From Flavobacterium sp. GSB-24 (GTDB lineage Bacteria; Bacteroidota; Bacteroidia; Flavobacteriales; Flavobacteriaceae): 64,000 bases of DNA. Each line of letters opens with the position of its first letter. Within the stretch, counting starts at the first letter, position 1. Of this stretch, positions 1-8,777 are shown in pieces. The stretch covers positions 4,774,001 to 4,838,000 of the forward strand of contig NZ_AP027043.1 in NCBI RefSeq assembly GCF_027924665.1. Reading direction: 5' to 3'. Under the pieces are notes generated by a model. It had not been told where the DNA came from, ran no database searches, and was given only the letters and a program-made list of their open reading frames with translations. Made by a program: the position numbers and the translations under genes.

Positions 1-60
1 AAGGGTAGCAACTCCATAATGGTAATGTCCCTCAAATAAGGTGCAAACAGCTGAAATCAT
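1..60 (-). CDS. Partial gene start, probable glycosyltransferase
   Basis: The first 20 codons of a minus-strand gene are seen; the rest lies beyond the left edge. The ATG at 60 opens a clean frame reading MISAVCTLFEGHYHYGVATL. This kind of N-terminus (entry strand, then GHYHYGVATL) is one I associate with proteins of polysaccharide loci that act on sugars, possibly glycosyltransferases. It lies 84 bases after the flippase gene in the same direction, so it probably continues the polysaccharide operon. The function is inferred from context; only the open start is observed. Confidence 0.4.
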   Translation of the reverse strand, partial: MISAVCTLFEGHYHYGVATL

Positions 61-144
61 ATCTTATTATGTTCTTTTTTTTATAAAACGTGCAGTACTC
101 CTGTCTAAATTCATTTACAGGCTTTTATTATTTACAATGATGAC

Positions 145-1458
145 TTATGAGACATCTTCATATTCTTGATTTTTTAGTAGAAGAATATGATACAAACAAA
201 ACAGAACAGTTTGGACAACGGATACTAATCCTAAAGCTATATTAAAATATAAAACTCCTCTCAAATTGCTCAAATCCAGCAGACTTGCAAAACCAATAAT
301 GGCAATTAAATTGATTAAAATTACCGCTATTGGCGACATCGCCCAGCCTCGTGAACTATATAAATTAAAAACGATTCCGCTGAATAATCCAATACAGCTG
401 CTGATGATGCTTAATAATAATTCAAACGATAATCCTTCATAAGCATCTCCTAGAAGCCATAAAATTGGAGCGGGAAATAAATAAACTGCCAGCACAATTA
501 AACTTAGTAAAACCGCCAAAAATCCCATTATTTGAAAAAAGCGTGTCAATAAAAGGTATTTTTTAGTCGCCAATTTGGCAAATCGCGGCACTATTAATGT
601 TGCAATAATTACATTAAAAATTGTTAGCATTACGCTCAATCTGCCTAAGGCTCCCAATTGTGCCAATGAAGTTGTGTTACCAAAAACTGAAATCAGCCAA
701 ATTGTAATCTGACCCGAAAGACAATAATAAATTGAGGTTGGTAAAATGCGTTTGACTAAGCTTAATATTTCCTTTTTTACTTGGACATCTGGCTGTTGAT
801 CTTTAGCTGCCATGCTGTACACTATTTTTCGTAAACCAATATTTCCCCAGATTCTAGGTATTCCTGCCGCCAAAATGGCTACAAAAGAAAATGGAAAAAT
901 AAACATGGTTAATGCCGAAAGTATTAACCTCACAATTCCCACGCCGACTTGATTTTTCTGCAAAGGCAAAATTGTCTGATTCAATTTCGGAATAATTTCT
1001 AATAACGAGTCGGACAAAGCTGCATAAAAAGCAGGAATCAAAGCTATTACAATGAAAATTGCTGCAATCCAGCTGGCTCCATTGTGCAGTAATAAATAAA
1101 ATAAGATTGGTACGGAAACTAATAAGCTTGCTACTGCAAATTTTTTCCTTAAATCTAAACCTGTTGCCAAAACGGCACCCATTTTTTCTTTATTCTCCCA
1201 CACTTTTCCGCCCTGTGCCATTACTCCGGTAATTATTCCTCCATCAGCAAGAACAGTCATTGTCCCGAGCATGGTATTGGCCAAAGTATAAAAAGCATAT
1301 TCCTGAACAGACAACAATCGAATTATTAAAATTCCAGAAGCAAATCCTAAAGCCTGTATCAGAATTTGCGCACTTCCTGTAATTGAAATTAATTTGCCCC
1401 AATTGATAACAGTATCATACTTAGGGTGTTGTTTGAGCTTTATCAAAATATTTTTCAA
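145..1458 (-). CDS. Wzx-like polysaccharide flippase
   Basis: This 437-residue integral membrane protein has about a dozen hydrophobic segments, starting near residue 25 (ITGSAQILIQALGFASGILI) and running to the C-terminus. Length and pattern fit the MATE/Wzx oligosaccharide flippase superfamily, which turns lipid-linked repeat units across the inner membrane. It is preceded by ugd with a 52-base gap and followed by a probable glycosyltransferase, which supports a role in export of the surface polysaccharide. Flippases are poorly conserved, so the transported sugar cannot be read from sequence. A general MATE-type exporter is the main alternative. Confidence 0.82.
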   Translation of the reverse strand: MKNILIKLKQHPKYDTVINWGKLISITGSAQILIQALGFASGILIIRLLSVQEYAFYTLANTMLGTMTVLADGGIITGVMAQGGKVWENKEKMGAVLATGLDLRKKFAVASLLVSVPILFYLLLHNGASWIAAIFIVIALIPAFYAALSDSLLEIIPKLNQTILPLQKNQVGVGIVRLILSALTMFIFPFSFVAILAAGIPRIWGNIGLRKIVYSMAAKDQQPDVQVKKEILSLVKRILPTSIYYCLSGQITIWLISVFGNTTSLAQLGALGRLSVMLTIFNVIIATLIVPRFAKLATKKYLLLTRFFQIMGFLAVLLSLIVLAVYLFPAPILWLLGDAYEGLSFELLLSIISSCIGLFSGIVFNLYSSRGWAMSPIAVILINLIAIIGFASLLDLSNLRGVLYFNIALGLVSVVQTVLFCLYHILLLKNQEYEDVS

Positions 1459-1510
1459 GAAATAGAAATAAAAAGATTAAAAAATAGATTCTTTTTTACA
1501 ATTGTTAAGT

Positions 1511-2923
1511 TTAACCTTTCCCAATTCCTTTAATCTGAAAACCAATTGCGGCTAATTTTTCTGTATCTAAAATGTTACGCCCGTCAAATACAAAAGCAGG
1601 TTTGTACATATTGATGTAAATCAAATTCCAATCGTAGGTTTTAAATTCATCCCACTCAGTTAAAACAGCAACTGCGTGCGCCTGATGGAGCGCTTCAATT
1701 GGTGATTGGTAAACAAAAATCTGTTTGAGTTTTAAATCGATTTTTTGTTCTGTGAGTCCTTTTAATTCCCATAAATAGCGCATATCGTCTTTGACTTTTG
1801 CTTCAGAAACTTTAGGATCATACACATGAATTTCTGCTCCATCTTCAATAAGATGTTCCGCTACATAGATCGCCGCCGACTCACGGGTGTCATTGGTATC
1901 TTTTTTAAATGCCCATCCCAAAAATGTTATTTTTTTACCGCTGACCGTATTAAAAAGAGAGGTGATAATTTTTTTTGCAAAACGATATTTTTGGTAATCA
2001 TTTAGGATAATTATCTGCTCCCAATAATTGGCTACTTCTGGCAAATTAAAATAGCGGCACAAATAGACTAAGTTTAAAATATCTTTTTGAAAACAAGATC
2101 CTCCAAAACCTACGGAAGCTTTAAGAAATTTAGAACCAATTCTACTGTCAGTTCCAATTGCAGATGCAACCTCATCAACATCTGCTTCTGTAACTTCGCA
2201 TAAAGCGGACAAGGCATTAATAGAAGAAATTCTCTGTGCTAAAAATGCATTGGCCGTTAATTTTGATAATTCTGAAGACCAAACATTCGTAGTTAAAATC
2301 TGTTCTGGAGACAACCAATGTGCATAAATATCGACTAAAGATTGAATAGCTTTTTGACCGCTTTCTGTTTGGTTTCCTCCAATTAAAACACGGTCGGCAT
2401 TTAATAAATCATTGATTGCTGTTCCTTCTGCCAAAAATTCAGGATTAGAAAGAACTTCAAATTTAAATCCGTTTCCAGTATGATCTAGAATAGTCTGCAA
2501 AGTCTCTGCTGTTCTAACCGGAAGTGTCGATTTTTCGACTATAATTTTATCGTTCTTCGCTATTCTGGCTATTTGTCTGGCGCATAACTCAACAAATTTT
2601 AAGTCAGCTGCCATTCCTTTGCCTTCTCCATAATTTTTTGTTGGTGTGTTTACAGCTATAAAAATCATATCGGCAGCTTCGATGGCACTGTCTACTTCTG
2701 TAGAAAAAAACAAATTACGTCCTCTCGCTTCACGAACAACATCTGCAAGTCCAGGTTCATACACAGGAAGATTGTCTAAATTTTCATCATTCCATGCCGC
2801 AATACGGCTTTTATTTAAATCGACAACAGTTACTTTAATTTCTGGACATTTCAATGCAATAACAGACATTGTAGGACCACCTACATAACCAGCACCTAAG
2901 CAGCAAATATTTTTGATTTTCAT
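1511..2923 (-). CDS. ugd: UDP-glucose 6-dehydrogenase
   Basis: This enzyme oxidises UDP-glucose to UDP-glucuronate with two NAD+, supplying an acidic sugar for the polysaccharide. The 470-residue protein starts with the dinucleotide-binding GAGYVGGPT (residues 10-18). It has the family stretch [12 protein letters not shown] and the active-site segment [11 protein letters not shown], whose cysteine is residue 277. A second Rossmann half ([19 protein letters not shown]) lies near residue 330. The long form resembles the animal-type UGDH more than short bacterial forms. It sits between gmd and the flippase gene in one operon. Confidence is high. Confidence 0.95.
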   Translation of the reverse strand: MKIKNICCLGAGYVGGPTMSVIALKCPEIKVTVVDLNKSRIAAWNDENLDNLPVYEPGLADVVREARGRNLFFSTEVDSAIEAADMIFIAVNTPTKNYGEGKGMAADLKFVELCARQIARIAKNDKIIVEKSTLPVRTAETLQTILDHTGNGFKFEVLSNPEFLAEGTAINDLLNADRVLIGGNQTESGQKAIQSLVDIYAHWLSPEQILTTNVWSSELSKLTANAFLAQRISSINALSALCEVTEADVDEVASAIGTDSRIGSKFLKASVGFGGSCFQKDILNLVYLCRYFNLPEVANYWEQIIILNDYQKYRFAKKIITSLFNTVSGKKITFLGWAFKKDTNDTRESAAIYVAEHLIEDGAEIHVYDPKVSEAKVKDDMRYLWELKGLTEQKIDLKLKQIFVYQSPIEALHQAHAVAVLTEWDEFKTYDWNLIYINMYKPAFVFDGRNILDTEKLAAIGFQIKGIGKG

Positions 2924-2974
2924 TTAAATATCTTTTTTGGGAGGCGAATAATTTCGTTTTTGGAAACCAGTTAG

Positions 2975-4099
2975 TTATTCGAAGTAATTCATTATCGAAA
3001 AACCGCATTCTTTTAAAAGCTGCTCTTTTCTCATTAATTTTATATCAGACTGCATCATTTCCTGTACTAATTCAGATAACTCATATTGGCATTCCCAGCC
3101 TAGTTTCTTTTTAGCTTTTGTAGGATCACCTATTAGTAAATCTACTTCTGTTGGTCTAAAATATTCTGGATCTACTGCCAATACTTCTTTCCCAATTGGA
3201 AGCTGATAATCTGGATTACTGCAAGAAGCTATATATCCTTTTTCATCTATTCCTCTGCCTCTAAACTCTAATTCAATACCTACTTCAGCAAAACTCATTC
3301 GGACAAATTCACGAACACGGGTAGTTTTTCCTGTAGCAATTACCCAGTCTTCAGCTTCTTCTGTCTGCAAAATCATCCACATCATTCGCACATAATCTTT
3401 GGCATGTCCCCAATCTCTTTGGGCATCTAGATTTCCTAAATAAAGTTTATCCTGCAATCCCAACGCAATTCTTGAAGTTGCTCTGGTAATTTTACGTGTT
3501 ACAAAAGTTTCTCCACGAATAGGAGATTCATGATTGAACAAAATACCATTGCAGGCGTACATTCCGTAAGCTTCTCTGTAATTTACCGTGATCCAGTAAG
3601 CGTACATTTTGGCTACTGCATAAGGTGATCTTGGATAAAAAGGTGTTGTTTCTGACTGTGGTACTTCTTGTACTTTTCCATACAACTCCGAAGTTGAAGC
3701 TTGATAGATTCGAGTTTTGTTTTCTAATCCCAGCAAACGAACGGCATCCAAAAGTCGCAGAGTTCCCAAGGCATCAACATTTCCTGTATATTCAGGAGTT
3801 TCAAAAGAAACTGCCACATGACTCATAGCAGCCAAATTATAGATTTCATCAGGTTGAATTTCCTGAATCAAACGCGTCAAATTTGTACTGTCGGTCATAT
3901 CTCCATAATGCAGAATAAAATTTCTGTTTTCTATATGAGGATCTTGGTATAAATGGTCAATTCGATCGGTATTAAATGAAGACGAACGTCTTTTTAATCC
4001 GTGTACTATATAGCCTTTTTCTAATAAAAATTCACTTAAATAGGCTCCGTCTTGTCCTGTCACTCCTGTAATGAAGGCTGTTTTTTTTAATAGATTCAT
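2975..4099 (-). CDS. gmd: GDP-mannose 4,6-dehydratase
   Basis: This enzyme converts GDP-mannose to GDP-4-keto-6-deoxymannose, the first committed step to GDP-L-fucose. The extended SDR N-terminus [14 protein letters not shown] carries the NADP-binding glycines. The catalytic YAVAKMYA (YxxxK) and the family stretch [20 protein letters not shown] are visible. I choose the ATG at 4099 because the fold starts immediately after it ([12 protein letters not shown]). An in-frame upstream start at 4135 would add 12 residues with no family counterpart. The C-terminus is about 20 residues longer than usual. It is directly upstream of ugd and downstream of fcl. Confidence 0.95.
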   Translation of the reverse strand: MNLLKKTAFITGVTGQDGAYLSEFLLEKGYIVHGLKRRSSSFNTDRIDHLYQDPHIENRNFILHYGDMTDSTNLTRLIQEIQPDEIYNLAAMSHVAVSFETPEYTGNVDALGTLRLLDAVRLLGLENKTRIYQASTSELYGKVQEVPQSETTPFYPRSPYAVAKMYAYWITVNYREAYGMYACNGILFNHESPIRGETFVTRKITRATSRIALGLQDKLYLGNLDAQRDWGHAKDYVRMMWMILQTEEAEDWVIATGKTTRVREFVRMSFAEVGIELEFRGRGIDEKGYIASCSNPDYQLPIGKEVLAVDPEYFRPTEVDLLIGDPTKAKKKLGWECQYELSELVQEMMQSDIKLMRKEQLLKECGFSIMNYFE

Positions 4100-4208
4100 A
4101 ATGTAATTATAAGGCACAAAGGCATTATGCTGCAATGTTGCAATGTTTGATAAAGTCTTATTTGTAAAGTTTTTGGGGAGAGATTTCCAGATTAAAAGAA
4201 TGGACTGA

Positions 4209-5162
4209 TTAGTAAATCTTTTCTTTTAAGTTTTCAATGTTTTCTAGAAACCAATTGTAGGTTTTTTGGATTCCTTCTTCTAAGTTCACTTGGTGTTTCC
4301 AGCCAATATTATGCATTTTAGAAACATCCATTAATTTTCGCGGAGTGCCGTCAGGTTTGCTTTCATCCCAAATAATATCTCCGGTATGACCCACAATCTT
4401 TTGTATCGTAACAGCCAGATCTTTAATAGTTAAATCTTCTCCTGTTCCTACGTTGTACAAATATCCTGGAAGCTGATTTTCTACAGCAAAAACTACGGCT
4501 TCTGCCATATCATCTACAAACAGAAATTCGCGCATGGGTTTACCAGTTCCCCAAAGTATTACAGACGCATTATTATTTTCTTTAGCTTCATGAAATTTGC
4601 GAATCATAGCTGGCAGAACGTGAGAGCTGTTCAAATCAAAATTGTCGTGAATGCCGTATAAGTTTGTCGGCATCAAACTGACAAAATCTTTTTTAAACTG
4701 CTTGCGTATTGCTTGGCATAATTTTACGCCACTAATTTTAGCCAAAGCATACCATTCGTTGGTACTTTCTAAAGATGCTGTTAGCAGATACTCTTCTTTT
4801 AATGGCTGTATTGCTAATTTTGGATAAATACATGAACTTCCTAAAAAGATAAATTTGCTTACGCCCAAATTATGCGCTTCGCTAATCAAGTTGTTTTGAA
4901 TTTGCATGTTTTCCATTAAAAACTGATACGGATAATCATTATTAGCCAAAATTCCGCCCACTTTTGCAGCAGCATCTATAATAACGTCTGGTTTAATTTC
5001 TCCTAGAAAATCACGAACTGAGTCTTGTTCTCTTAAATCCACTTCTGTACTTGAAGCTCCAATAAGATTATGATAACCTTTTGCAGTCAAGGTTCTCCAA
5101 ATGGCACTTCCTACCATTCCCTTATGTCCAGCAATATATATTGCAGCATTTTTATCAATCAT
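4209..5162 (-). CDS. fcl: GDP-L-fucose synthase
   Basis: This epimerase/reductase turns GDP-4-keto-6-deoxymannose into GDP-L-fucose with NADPH, completing the pathway begun by gmd. The 317-residue SDR protein shows [16 protein letters not shown] (nucleotide-binding glycines, residues 8-23), the serine region [10 protein letters not shown], and the catalytic YALAKISG. The stretch [12 protein letters not shown] is characteristic of the family. It is co-directional with manC (39-base gap) and gmd. Length is normal for the family (about 310-320). Confidence 0.95.
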   Translation of the reverse strand: MIDKNAAIYIAGHKGMVGSAIWRTLTAKGYHNLIGASSTEVDLREQDSVRDFLGEIKPDVIIDAAAKVGGILANNDYPYQFLMENMQIQNNLISEAHNLGVSKFIFLGSSCIYPKLAIQPLKEEYLLTASLESTNEWYALAKISGVKLCQAIRKQFKKDFVSLMPTNLYGIHDNFDLNSSHVLPAMIRKFHEAKENNNASVILWGTGKPMREFLFVDDMAEAVVFAVENQLPGYLYNVGTGEDLTIKDLAVTIQKIVGHTGDIIWDESKPDGTPRKLMDVSKMHNIGWKHQVNLEEGIQKTYNWFLENIENLKEKIY

Positions 5163-5201
5163 ATCAGGCTCTTTTTTATTGATTCTTTTAAGAGTTTTAT
5201 T

Positions 5202-6203
5202 TTATAATAATGGAGAAGCAATTGATTCTAATTGCTGGTAAACTTGTTTTACTTCCTGCGAATTTTCTTTTTGCAAAACCATTAAAGCATCGGCAGTGTA
5301 AATCAAAATGCAATTTTTAACCCCAATAAAAGTGGTATGCATTGAAGTTCCTATTACAATATTTCTGTTGACATCTATTGGATGATCTTTCTCAACCAAA
5401 TAATCATAAACCGATTCAAAAGAACCCAAATCTGACCATTCGAACTGAGCCGGAACTACTTTTATATCTTTACTTCGCTCCATAACGGCATAATCAATGC
5501 TTATGGAAGGAATAGCAAGTGATAATTCATAATCCAAAAAACCATCTTTATTAGATTCCCAAACTGCTTTTGATGCCCAATAAACTTCTGGTTCCTGCTT
5601 TTCAAGTTCGCTTAAAAACTTTCCAGCTTTAAAACAAAAAAGACCGCTATTCCAGAAATAATTTCCATTTTTCAGATACATTTTTGCTGTTTCTAAATTT
5701 GGTTTTTCATGAAATGCAATTACATTTTCACCTTCAAATTCGATATAGCCGTAGCCCGTTTCTGGTTTTGCTGGTTTTATTCCAAAGGTTACTAGATAAT
5801 CCTGATTGGCTAATGCAATTGCTTGTTGTAAAGCAGCTGGATATGAATCTTCGCCATCTATAATATGATCCGATGGTGTAATCAATAAAACATCTTCTGG
5901 CTTTGATGCAAAAGCTGCAAACGCAATTGCCGCAGCTGTGTTTCGGGGAACTGCCTCTATAATATGAGTAAAAGGTCTATTGAATTTAGACATAATGAGA
6001 TTACTCATTTTGTAATTTTCAATATTTCCTACTACTATCATTTTGTTTGAAACATTTTGATTGCGGGCCACCGTTTTTTCGAAAAGCGACTCACCGTCAA
6101 AAAGTTCCAGATATTGTTTAGGCAGTGTTTTTCTGGAAAGAGGCCACAACCTGCTGCCAATTCCGCCAGTTAAAACAACATGTGTTACAGAACTAATTGC
6201 CAT
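5202..6203 (-). CDS. manC: Mannose-1-phosphate guanylyltransferase (short form)
   Basis: This enzyme makes GDP-mannose from mannose-1-phosphate and GTP, feeding gmd and fcl. The N-terminal pyrophosphorylase signature VLTGGIGSRLWPLSRKTLPKQ (from residue 10) and the downstream FHEKPN and FWNSGLFCF motifs are clear. At 333 residues it lacks the C-terminal phosphomannose isomerase domain of bifunctional ManC proteins, so an isomerase must be encoded elsewhere. Its start overlaps the end of the upstream nucleotidyltransferase gene by 11 bases, which suggests translational coupling. Confidence 0.92.
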   Translation of the reverse strand: MAISSVTHVVLTGGIGSRLWPLSRKTLPKQYLELFDGESLFEKTVARNQNVSNKMIVVGNIENYKMSNLIMSKFNRPFTHIIEAVPRNTAAAIAFAAFASKPEDVLLITPSDHIIDGEDSYPAALQQAIALANQDYLVTFGIKPAKPETGYGYIEFEGENVIAFHEKPNLETAKMYLKNGNYFWNSGLFCFKAGKFLSELEKQEPEVYWASKAVWESNKDGFLDYELSLAIPSISIDYAVMERSKDIKVVPAQFEWSDLGSFESVYDYLVEKDHPIDVNRNIVIGTSMHTTFIGVKNCILIYTADALMVLQKENSQEVKQVYQQLESIASPLL

Positions 6204-6627
6204 TAGAGTGCATTAAAATTTCTTTTTGATACACTTCATTACGAAGGTTAGTGCTCGAAAAACGGTGGTCTCTGGTATTAAAATACAATTCGATTCCTTT
6301 TTCTTCACAATAGGTCCTGCCGGTAAAATCTCTGTCTTTGTATTCGTCACCTACAATGCGCACATCGAGAGTAAAAGATTTTAGAATGTCTTCTAAGTCT
6401 TGTTCTGTAGCGTACGGAACAATTTCATCAACAAACTTACACGCTTTTAACTGTATGTAACGCTCTACTACAGTTTGTGTTGGTTTATTTTTTGTCGGGC
6501 GATCTAATGTTGGATCTGTTTGTAGACCAACAATTAAATAATCACAATGTTGTTTTGCTTCTTCAAGCATTTTAACGTGCCCTGCATGTAACAAATCAAA
6601 AGCACTAAATGTTATTCCAGTTCTCAT
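6193..6627 (-). CDS. TagD/RfaE-type nucleotidyltransferase
   Basis: This 144-residue protein belongs to the small HxGH nucleotidyltransferases. The motif FDLLHAGHVKMLEEAK holds the nucleotide-binding histidines, and SSTNLRNEVYQKE matches the conserved C-terminal STTxLR region. Relatives activate glycerol-3-phosphate, ribitol phosphate or heptose phosphate with CTP or ATP. Which substrate is used here cannot be read from sequence. It is the first gene of the polysaccharide operon and overlaps manC. The untranslated leader upstream contains a terminator-like hairpin (see 6681-6717). Confidence 0.8.
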   Translation of the reverse strand: MRTGITFSAFDLLHAGHVKMLEEAKQHCDYLIVGLQTDPTLDRPTKNKPTQTVVERYIQLKACKFVDEIVPYATEQDLEDILKSFTLDVRIVGDEYKDRDFTGRTYCEEKGIELYFNTRDHRFSSTNLRNEVYQKEILMHSNGN

Positions 6628-7213
6628 CTGCTTAATGTTTTAAATTAAAAAATATGTTTGTTAATGTAGAATTGTCGGGTAAAAAAATAGACCGTTTTAT
6701 TGGGGTTTCAACGGTTTTTTTAAAATTTTGAATAAGGGTTCCCCGTGAATAGTTACACTCTAACTACTCAAAAAAGAAAAAATAAATGGTAAAAAAACTT
6801 TTAAAATTTTGCTCCTATATTAATATCAAAAAAATTTTATTTCTGCATTAAAAAGCTCGAAAACAAAATCAAATAATATCAATTTGTCTAGAACAATAAT
6901 TTAAGATAAAATTATGATAATACGGCTGATGAGAAATTTCGTTTTTGTTGCTAAATGTCCTTAATAAGGAAATTTTAGCATAAAAACCATCAGTGATTTT
7001 AGTGTCCTCGAATTAAATTTACATCTTAGTTTGTATACAAAACCATATCATATCTTAATGATGGTTTCCAGATACTGCAGCATATAATTTAATGGAAAAC
7101 ATTTGGCTTACACCAATCAATGTATAGACTATTATCCATTAAAAGAGAATTACCAATATAACGGCTTAAGCTATTTTAAACAACTAATTTACAAATACAA
7201 TAAATTAAGGATT
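6628..7213. other. Divergent intergenic region between polysaccharide operon and UpxY gene
   Basis: This 586-base AT-rich region separates two divergently read genes and must hold the promoters for both. I see no convincing open frame in it. A TTG-initiated extension of the UpxY frame from 7103 is possible but has no family counterpart. The one clear structure is the hairpin with a T-run at 6681-6717, oriented toward the polysaccharide operon. No perfect TTTG/TAnnTTTG pair was found for either direction. Confidence 0.6.
6681..6717 (-). terminator. Leader hairpin, possible UpxY-controlled attenuator
   Basis: Read on the minus strand, ACCGTT is followed by a 13-base loop, AACGGT, then CTATTTTTTT. 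This is the shape of a short intrinsic terminator. It lies about 55-90 bases before the first codon of the polysaccharide operon, so it would stop leader transcripts. The stem is only 6 GC-moderate pairs plus flanking A-T pairs, so it would be weak. UpxY-type antiterminators in Bacteroides act in operon leaders, which makes this a reasonable but unproven target. Confidence 0.45.
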
Positions 7214-7684
7214 ATGAAATGGTATGTAGTATACACAAAACCTAAATGGGAAAAAAGAGCCGCAGAACAATTAACTAAGTTTAATATCAATTGTTATTGT
7301 CCTGTGATTAAAAAAATTCAACAAAGATCAGATAGGAAAATAAAGGTAGAAGTGCCATTGTTTAATCATTACATATTTGTACAATTAGCAGAAAAAGATA
7401 GAAACTTAGTATTTCATTCTCCTGGAGTAGTGCGATTTTTATTCTGGCTTGGAAGACATGCTATTGTAAAGGATCAAGAAATTGAGACTATTAAAGAATG
7501 GCTTAATACTGGAGACACAGCTTCAGAAATATCTGTTATGCAATACCAAATTGGAGATAAAATTCATTTGAATTCTGGCCCTTTCTGCGATCAAAATGCA
7601 GTGGTAAAAGACATTACAAAAACGCATTATGTTTTAATTCTAGAATCTTTAGGGTACGTTTTAAAAGTAAAGCATAAATCATAA
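7214..7684 (+). CDS. UpxY family transcription antiterminator (NusG-like)
   Basis: This specialised NusG paralogue is of the kind that lets RNA polymerase read through long polysaccharide operons in Bacteroidetes. The 156-residue protein opens with the NGN-domain sequence MKWYVVYTKPKWEKRAAEQL and contains VEVPLFNHYIFVQL and SPGVVRFLFW, typical NusG/RfaH/UpxY stretches. A degenerate KOW-like end follows (GDKIHLNSGPF). I use the ATG at 7214 because the domain starts there. In Bacteroides the UpxY gene is usually first in the operon; here it is divergent from the operon it probably serves. A bidirectional terminator follows at 7689. Confidence 0.88.
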   Translation: MKWYVVYTKPKWEKRAAEQLTKFNINCYCPVIKKIQQRSDRKIKVEVPLFNHYIFVQLAEKDRNLVFHSPGVVRFLFWLGRHAIVKDQEIETIKEWLNTGDTASEISVMQYQIGDKIHLNSGPFCDQNAVVKDITKTHYVLILESLGYVLKVKHKS

Positions 7685-7688
7685 AACG

Positions 7689-7740
7689 AAAAAAGAGTTT
7701 TTTAAGATATCCCTGATGATCTTAAGTAAACTCTTTTTTA
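7689..7740. terminator. Bidirectional intrinsic terminator
   Basis: A long inverted repeat has outer arms AAAAAAGAGTTT and AAACTCTTTTTT and inner arms TTAAGAT and ATCTTAA. It sits between the end of the UpxY gene and the end of the minus-strand XRE gene. The A-run on one side and T-run on the other allow it to serve both converging genes. Confidence 0.85.
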
Positions 7741-7771
7741 AAATTTCAAAATGAAGATTGCGTTTTGAAAA

Positions 7772-7975
7772 TTAATTATCTAATTGAAAAATCTGGCTTT
7801 TTTTGATTCCTAAAATCTTTACTAATTGGTCTAGCTTTGATAGTTTAAGATCGACCATTCCTTGTTCGATTTTTTCGTACTTTTTGACACTAATTTCCAT
7901 TTGAATTGCAACATACTCGGGGGTGTGATTATTTTGCAACCGATACTCTCTAATTTTTAAATAGTAATTTTCCAT
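7772..7975 (-). CDS. Small XRE family DNA-binding protein
   Basis: This 67-residue protein consists of a single helix-turn-helix of the Cro/C1 type (IREYRLQNNHTPEYVAIQM, then SVKKYEKIEQGMVDLKLSKL). It has no other domain. It lies 67 bases after a second XRE gene in the same direction, and the two are similar in layout, which suggests an old duplication. Relatives in Flavobacterium are small regulators of unknown target. The position beside the polysaccharide locus and the beta-helix set hints at local regulation, but nothing in the sequence proves it. Confidence 0.75.
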   Translation of the reverse strand: MENYYLKIREYRLQNNHTPEYVAIQMEISVKKYEKIEQGMVDLKLSKLDQLVKILGIKKSQIFQLDN

Positions 7976-8042
7976 AATCGTATTTTTTATTACTAATTCT
8001 AATTGGTTAAAGTTTGATTAATAATTAATTGCGATGGGTATT

Positions 8043-8273
8043 CTATCTCGTTTCACTAAAAAAAATGGATACATCAAATTTAAATATGAACTCTATTGAG
8101 ACCTCTAAAACTTTTGAAATTTCGATTAATTTAGAGACCGTTAAATCAACATCGCCTCTTTCAATTTTGCCATAACCGCTGGTACTCATTTTTAATTCAG
8201 CAGCTACATATTCCCTAGTGAAATTTTTTAATTCTCTTATCTTTCTAATATTTTCGTATACACTGTATTTCAT
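8043..8273 (-). CDS. Small XRE family DNA-binding protein
   Basis: This single-domain helix-turn-helix protein has 76 residues when started at the ATG at 8273 (MKYSVYENIRKIRELKNFTR). The recognition region is EYVAAELKMSTSGYGKIERG. An upstream in-frame start at 8354 would add 27 hydrophobic residues (LTVTSNKIIYIFYFLLF) that do not belong to the fold, so I reject it, although a membrane-tethered version cannot be fully excluded. It is arranged in tandem with the XRE gene at 7772. Targets are unknown. Confidence 0.72.
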   Translation of the reverse strand: MKYSVYENIRKIRELKNFTREYVAAELKMSTSGYGKIERGDVDLTVSKLIEISKVLEVSIEFIFKFDVSIFFSETR

Positions 8274-8706
8274 AAAAAGTAAAAAATAAAAAATATAAAT
8301 AATCTTATTTGAAGTTACTGTTAGAACTATTACTAAATCTTGACAGTAAGTCATTCGTTATTTTTGTCTTATTTGTAAAAAAAACACATTTTTACGACAA
8401 CTATTCAATTATTAATAAGGTTTAAAGCTAAATGACGGTTTTTCTTTATCATTCATTTTAAATTTTGATCAAAAATATATAATGTTTCGACTATTTAATA
8501 ATAAATCTGTTCAACGTATTTTAAAATCCGATAAAATACAACATGTTACATTTTAAGGCTCCAAAAAGTGCTTCCTAATATTCAAAAATCCTTATTTTAT
8601 AAGATAATAATCACGTAATTCTACGCACTTCAGGAACGTAATTGCTGCATAGTTACATTGAAAAAGAGAAATCAGAAGATTCTGATGAAGAGTTCAAACA
8701 AAAAAA
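8274..8706. other. Intergenic region, no gene seen
   Basis: About 430 bases lie between the start of the XRE gene and the terminator of the beta-helix operon. The DNA is AT-rich with no supported open frame and no repeat I recognise. It should contain the promoter of the two XRE genes, but I found no perfect TTTG/TAnnTTTG pair. Confidence 0.5.
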
Positions 8707-8756
8707 TCCGTTAACTATTAATGTCGGCTTTAAAAGCTTTTTTAATAGTTAACGGA
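8707..8756 (-). terminator. Intrinsic terminator of the beta-helix operon
   Basis: A perfect 14-bp stem (TCCGTTAACTATTA and its complement at 8743-8756) with a 22-base A/T-rich loop is followed on the minus strand by six T residues. It is located 21 bases after the stop of the beta-helix gene. Confidence 0.9.
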
Positions 8757-8777
8757 TGGAGTTATAAAATATTATGC

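Noticed and set aside
5202..6203. Bifunctional ManC with isomerase domain
   Set aside because: The protein ends at 333 residues, before the place where the second domain would begin.
7103..7213. N-terminal extension of the UpxY protein
   Set aside because: It would need a TTG start and adds 37 residues without NusG similarity. The ATG at 7214 begins the domain directly.
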